8,198 bases of DNA from Pseudomonadota bacterium (GTDB lineage: Bacteria > Pseudomonadota > Gammaproteobacteria > Burkholderiales > Burkholderiaceae_D). The stretch covers positions 1-8,198 of the forward strand of contig JAEWEK010000289.1 of the NCBI GenBank assembly GCA_023389425.1, written 5' to 3'. Of the stretch, positions 6,135 through 8,198 are shown one piece after another. Under the pieces are notes generated by a model that was given only the letters and a program-made list of their open reading frames with translations, was not told the origin of the DNA and ran no database searches. Numbering within the stretch: the stretch's first letter is position 1; the number at the start of each line of letters is the position of its first letter. A program made the translations under genes and the position numbers.

Positions 6135-6154
6135 GCTGGACGAGCGCGACTCCC

Positions 6155-8198
6155 ATGCTGACATCCATTATTTGCAGGACGATCCGGTTTTCGGTCAGGC
6201 ACGCGTGGGTCGTCATCTGCCTGTTCACGCTGCTGGTCGCCGCGAGCGCGGCCTACGTGGCGCGCCATTTCGCCATCAACTCCGACGTCGCTTCGCTGAT
6301 CGACCCCAGCGCGCCGTGGGTGCGGCGCGATGCGGCGATCACGGCCGCCTTTCCGCAGCGCGCCGACTCCACGCTGGTGGTGGTGCGCGCTCCGGCGCCG
6401 GAGTTCGCCAGCCAGGCCGCAAGCGAACTGGCGCAGCGATTGCGCACCCAGCGCAGGCTGTTCAGTTCCGTCAGCCTCGGCACGGACAGCGAATTCTTCG
6501 CCCGCAATGGCCTGCTATTCCTGCCGCAGGATCAATTGAACACGCTCAGTGCGCAGCTGGCCGGCGCCCGCCCGCTATTGAACGCGCTCGCGCACGACCC
6601 GTCGCTGCGCGGCCTGGCCGACCTGCTGTCCGTCACCTTGCTGGCGCCGCTGCAGACGGGGCAAGTGAAGCTGGCCGACATGGCGCCCGTGCTCGATCGC
6701 AGCGCCGACGCGGTCGACGCCGCGCTGGCACGGCTCCCGGCCGCGCTGTCATGGCGCGCGCTGGCGGACACCGGCGCCGCGGGCGGCCCGGTGCACAGCC
6801 TGGTCGTGGTCATCCCGAATCTCGACTACACCCTGCTGCAGCCGGGCGCCGCTTCCTCCGACGCGATCCGCACGGCCGCCAGCGAACTGCAGCTGTACCA
6901 GCACTACGGCGCCAGCGTCGCCCTCACCGGGGCGGTGCCGCTGGCCGATGACGAGTTCTCGTCGGTGCAGGAAGGCGCCGCGCTCGGCACCACCGTCACT
7001 TTCGCCTTCGTGCTGCTGATCCTGTGGCTGGCGCTGCATTCGATGAAGCTGGTGGCAGCAGTGTTCCTCACCATGCTGGGCGGGCTCGCGCTGACGGCCG
7101 CCCTGGGCATCCTGATGGTCGGTGCGCTCAACATCATCTCGGTCGCCTTCGCCATGCTGTTCGTCGGGATCGGCGTCGACTTCGGCATCCAGTTCGGCAT
7201 GCGCTTTCGCGCGCGGCTGCTGGAACTGGCCGACACCTACCAGGCGCTGCTGGCCGTCTCGCGCACGATCTCGCTGCCGGTATCGCTGGCGGCGGTGGCC
7301 ACCGCCATCGGCTTCTTCGCCTTTCTTCCCACGGCCTACCGCGGGGTGGCCGAACTGGGGCAGATCGCCGGCGTCGGCATCCTGTTCGTCGCCTTCCCAT
7401 CGTGCTTCACGATCCTGCCGGCGCTGATCTCCAGGACGCATCCGCACGCCGCCTCGTCGATGCCCGGCTACCGCCTGCTGGCGCCGGTCGACCATCTGTT
7501 CCAGCGCCACCGCGCGGTGCTCTTGATCGGCACCATCGCCGTGGTGGCGGCCGGCGTGCCGCTGCTGTGGCACCTGCGCTTCGACTTCAATCCGCTGCAC
7601 CTGAAGGACCCGGGCAGCGAATCGATGCGGGCGCTGCGCACGCTGGCCGGCACCGGAGAGGCCGGCATCGACAATGTGCAGGTGCTGGCGCCTTCGCTGG
7701 CGCAGGCGGTGGCGATGGGTGAACGGATGGCGCGCCTGCCCGAGGTCGAACGGGTGACTACGCTGCAAAGCCTGGTGCCGGAGCAGCAGCCGGAAAAGTC
7801 GCGCATCATCGGCGAACTGGCCGCGCGCCTCGGCCCGGTGCTGGCGCAGCGGCCCGCGCCGCCCGCCGCCGACATCGACCGCGTCAATGCCTTGCGCAAC
7901 GCCGCCCGCGGCCTGCGCAACGCGGCGCTCGACTACCCCGGCGCCGGCGAGGCCCCGGCGCGGCGCCTGGCGGACAGCCTGGCCGCCCTCGCCCGCGCCG
8001 ATTCCAAGGCACGCGACCGGGCCGAGCAGGCGCTGGCGGGCACGCTGAAGCTGGCGCTGGCGGCGCTGCGCAAGGCCCTGCATCCGCAAGCGGTCACGCT
8101 GCAGACGATTCCGCCCGAGCTGCGCAGCAACTGGGTGGCCGCCAACGGCCGCGCCCTGCTCGATGTCGCGCCGCGCAAGGCGCCGGGCATGGAGCCGG
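6155..8198 (+). CDS. hpnN: Hopanoid transporter HpnN (RND/MMPL family), 3'-truncated by window edge
   Basis: HpnN is the RND-type inner-membrane transporter of hopanoid clusters. In Rhodopseudomonas it is needed to move hopanoids to the outer membrane, and the same role is inferred here. The frame is open from ATG 6155 to the right edge: 681 residues of a protein I expect at about 870-890. Order: N-terminal span at about 17-37; RHFAINSDVASLIDP (37-51), typical of the family; first periplasmic domain to about 275; then spans near 280-299, 301-325, 326-350, 372-393 and 399-425. The intramembrane acid motif GIGVDFGIQFG is at 338-348, with Asp342 a candidate proton-relay residue. A span at 453-472 begins the second half, followed by the second periplasmic domain with an Ala/Arg-rich, probably helical stretch (about 545-645). 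The start is chosen because the following residues match the family N-terminus; TTG at 6131 is the only near upstream alternative. Divergent from hpnM, so it appears to have its own promoter. Confidence 0.94.
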   Translation, partial: MLTSIICRTIRFSVRHAWVVICLFTLLVAASAAYVARHFAINSDVASLIDPSAPWVRRDAAITAAFPQRADSTLVVVRAPAPEFASQAASELAQRLRTQRRLFSSVSLGTDSEFFARNGLLFLPQDQLNTLSAQLAGARPLLNALAHDPSLRGLADLLSVTLLAPLQTGQVKLADMAPVLDRSADAVDAALARLPAALSWRALADTGAAGGPVHSLVVVIPNLDYTLLQPGAASSDAIRTAASELQLYQHYGASVALTGAVPLADDEFSSVQEGAALGTTVTFAFVLLILWLALHSMKLVAAVFLTMLGGLALTAALGILMVGALNIISVAFAMLFVGIGVDFGIQFGMRFRARLLELADTYQALLAVSRTISLPVSLAAVATAIGFFAFLPTAYRGVAELGQIAGVGILFVAFPSCFTILPALISRTHPHAASSMPGYRLLAPVDHLFQRHRAVLLIGTIAVVAAGVPLLWHLRFDFNPLHLKDPGSESMRALRTLAGTGEAGIDNVQVLAPSLAQAVAMGERMARLPEVERVTTLQSLVPEQQPEKSRIIGELAARLGPVLAQRPAPPAADIDRVNALRNAARGLRNAALDYPGAGEAPARRLADSLAALARADSKARDRAEQALAGTLKLALAALRKALHPQAVTLQTIPPELRSNWVAANGRALLDVAPRKAPGMEP

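Larger units (their letters stand above)
6036..6154. promoter_or_regulatory. Divergent intergenic region hpnM-hpnN
   Basis: These 119 bases separate the start codons of two divergent genes and must hold promoter elements for hpnM and probably for hpnN. Visible items are the hpnM ribosome binding site, a good minus-strand -10 hexamer (6066-6071), a 12-base alternating CG run at 6082-6093 and a 10-base palindrome at 6125-6134. On the + strand TCTAAC at 6121-6126 is a weak -10 candidate for hpnN, with no convincing -35. GGACGAG at 6138-6144 is a weak ribosome binding site ten bases before the hpnN ATG. Confidence 0.6.

Noticed and set aside
6076..6951. Plus-strand open frame (291 codons) across the hpnN start
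   Set aside because: Another frame of hpnN, Arg/Ala/Pro-rich and domainless. The frame starting at 6155 gives the family N-terminus and stays open to the window end.
6749..8089. Minus-strand open frame (446 codons) opposite hpnN, rich in Gln, Arg and His
   Set aside because: The + strand frame encodes clear RND membrane spans and motifs; the Gln/Arg/His-rich complement is typical of the antisense of Leu/Ala-rich membrane genes.

Overview
The window is GC-rich (roughly 70% by eye) and densely packed. It carries seven recognisable bacterial genes and no RNA genes, insertion sequences or CRISPR arrays that I can see. Six of the seven belong to the hopanoid (hpn) pathway for extended, polar hopanoid lipids of Gram-negative membranes. 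The seventh, ispH, makes the isoprenoid precursors of that pathway. The protein sequences and the ispH-hpnH linkage suggest a betaproteobacterium, most likely Burkholderiales; the lineage is an inference.

Layout: (1) 1-738, the 3' part of ispH, cut by the left edge. (2) 741-1865 hpnH, 1871-2947 hpnI and 2944-4374 hpnJ on the + strand, with gaps or overlaps of only a few bases, so one operon with ispH is likely. (3) 4375-4431, a 57-bp gap where many hpn clusters carry hpnK; only possible traces of a gene are seen. (4) 4432-5412 hpnL, + strand. (5) 5415-6035 hpnM, on the minus strand, tail to tail with hpnL with two bases between their stop codons. (6) 6036-6154, the only real intergenic region, holding divergent start signals. 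(7) 6155-8198, the 5' part of hpnN, + strand, cut by the right edge.

How they work together: IspH supplies IPP and DMAPP, the source of squalene and then of the C30 hopene skeleton (its enzymes are not in the window). HpnH, a radical SAM enzyme, joins 5'-deoxyadenosyl to the hopene side chain to give adenosylhopane. After steps encoded elsewhere (HpnG and others), HpnI adds an N-acetylglucosamine to bacteriohopanetetrol. HpnK would deacetylate the sugar and HpnJ, a second radical SAM enzyme, would contract its ring to the cyclitol ether. HpnL (multi-span membrane protein), HpnM (periplasmic MlaC/Ttg2D-like protein) and HpnN (RND/MMPL transporter) are the membrane and trafficking arm.

The families are well described, so the window is not a new system. 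The points worth attention are the missing hpnK with a possible scar at its place, the inverted hpnM, and an ispH tied to the hopanoid operon that may be a dedicated paralogue.
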